NCBI GenBank assembly: GCA_947260005.1
Contig: CAMYOL010000057.1
Span: 1 to 32,269, forward strand
Direction of reading: 5' to 3'
Origin: an uncultured Ectothiorhodospiraceae bacterium
GTDB lineage: Bacteria; Pseudomonadota; Gammaproteobacteria; UBA6429; Thiohalophilaceae
DNA length: 32,269 bases
A program made the position numbers and the translations under genes. Position 1 is the first letter of the stretch. Each line of letters opens with the position of its first letter. Positions 31,770 through 32,269 of this stretch are shown piece by piece. Below the pieces are notes generated by a model. That model had not been told where the DNA came from and ran no database searches. It saw only the letters and a program-made list of their open reading frames with translations.

Positions 31770-32269
31770 ATGAAAAACATGTTTAAACTAGGACTTAGTA
31801 TTTTAATGGCAGCGGTGGTGACCAGTGCTACTGCGGCGGATTACCCGAGCCGCCCCATTACGTTTATGACGATGACCCAACCGGGTGCTCAGATCGATCG
31901 ATTAACTCGTGGCCTGGCTCAGCGAATGAGTAAGATTCTGGGGCAGCCCATCAATGTAAAAAATGTGACAGGTTCACATGGTACGGTAATGGCGACATCT
32001 CTAAGCCGGGCCAAAGCGGATGGGTATACTATCGGTGTGACTTCATTAACGGCCTATACCTATGCACCCCATCACGCGAAGATGCAGTATAAACCCGAAG
32101 ATTTTGATTACCTGACTCTGGTGGCGTTAAATTCCAGTGGTTTCATTGCCAAAAGCGACAAACCATATAATACATTGAAAGAAGCCTTTGCCTGGGCCAA
32201 AGAGAAGAATGGCGGCAAAATGCGTGCGATGTTCCACGGTGCGGATGACAAGGATGCGATAGTACGCAT
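31770..32269 (+). CDS. TctC-type tricarboxylate-transport substrate-binding protein, 3' truncated by window edge
   Basis: The visible 166 residues start with a signal peptide ending near TSATA|ADYPSRPI. The mature part matches the Bug/TctC family of periplasmic binding proteins: YPSRPITFMTMTQPGAQIDRL (read in parts), RGLAQRMSKILGQPINVKNVTGS, GTVMATSLSRAKADGYTIGVTS and YLTLVALNSSGFIAKSDKPY. These proteins deliver carboxylates or related organic acids to a TctAB-type permease in the tripartite tricarboxylate transporter system; the ligand cannot be read here. GGAG lies 8 bases before the ATG. The gene runs off the window; tctA/tctB homologues would be expected beyond the edge if it is a standard operon. 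Confidence 0.9.
   Translation, partial: MKNMFKLGLSILMAAVVTSATAADYPSRPITFMTMTQPGAQIDRLTRGLAQRMSKILGQPINVKNVTGSHGTVMATSLSRAKADGYTIGVTSLTAYTYAPHHAKMQYKPEDFDYLTLVALNSSGFIAKSDKPYNTLKEAFAWAKEKNGGKMRAMFHGADDKDAIVR

Overview
The window looks like chromosomal DNA of a moderately AT-rich gammaproteobacterium. Two gene orders widely conserved in that class are present: hemA-prfA-prmC-moeB on the minus strand, divergent from a TPR lipoprotein gene and lolB, and the lolB-ispE-tRNA(Gln)-prs-rplY-pth-ychF series on the plus strand. Lipoproteins, beta-barrel proteins and an RND pump indicate a Gram-negative envelope. I cannot name genus or species from the sequence alone.

Layout. 1-6318: the 3' part of a DUF1254/DUF1214 gene cut by the window edge, a very short secreted beta-barrel-like gene, a Na+/glutamate symporter (gltS, minus), a membrane-anchored DUF4105 protein, the NhaA Na+/H+ antiporter and an outer-membrane barrel protein. 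6319-6686: a 257-bp interspersed repeat with terminal inverted repeats. 6687-10904: an RND pump and its lipoprotein adaptor (minus). 11279-13346: four small exported proteins of unknown role. 13424-17579: hemA-prfA-prmC-moeB (tetrapyrrole synthesis, translation termination, sulfur-carrier activation). 17716-20143: a TPR lipoprotein overlapping lolB.

20144-25950 is accessory DNA splitting lolB from ispE. It begins with a block of dRS3-like hairpin repeats, carries six unrelated same-strand small genes (three small membrane proteins, a PhyH-type Fe(II)/2-oxoglutarate dioxygenase, a STAS/DUF7793-like protein, a lipoprotein with a VR-type helical repeat), and then meets a second, clearly homologous copy of the repeat block in the same orientation. 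After this comes a compact tetR-yciI-tag group whose promoter carries two matching 16-bp operators, one lying between -35 and -10. 26016-30601 returns to housekeeping genes (ispE, tRNA-Gln, prs, rplY/ctc, pth, ychF), ending convergently against a Crp/Fnr-type regulator. The window closes inside a TctC-type solute-binding protein gene, whose upstream region has three tandem 15-16 bp repeats running into a palindrome.

The most interesting parts are the repeat-flanked island between lolB and ispE (possibly cassette-like, with degenerate palindromes between genes), the self-contained TetR/YciI/Tag regulatory unit, and the repeat array upstream of the TctC gene. No CRISPR array, integrase, transposase, toxin-antitoxin pair or rRNA was seen. 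Function calls come from reading motifs; no database search was possible.
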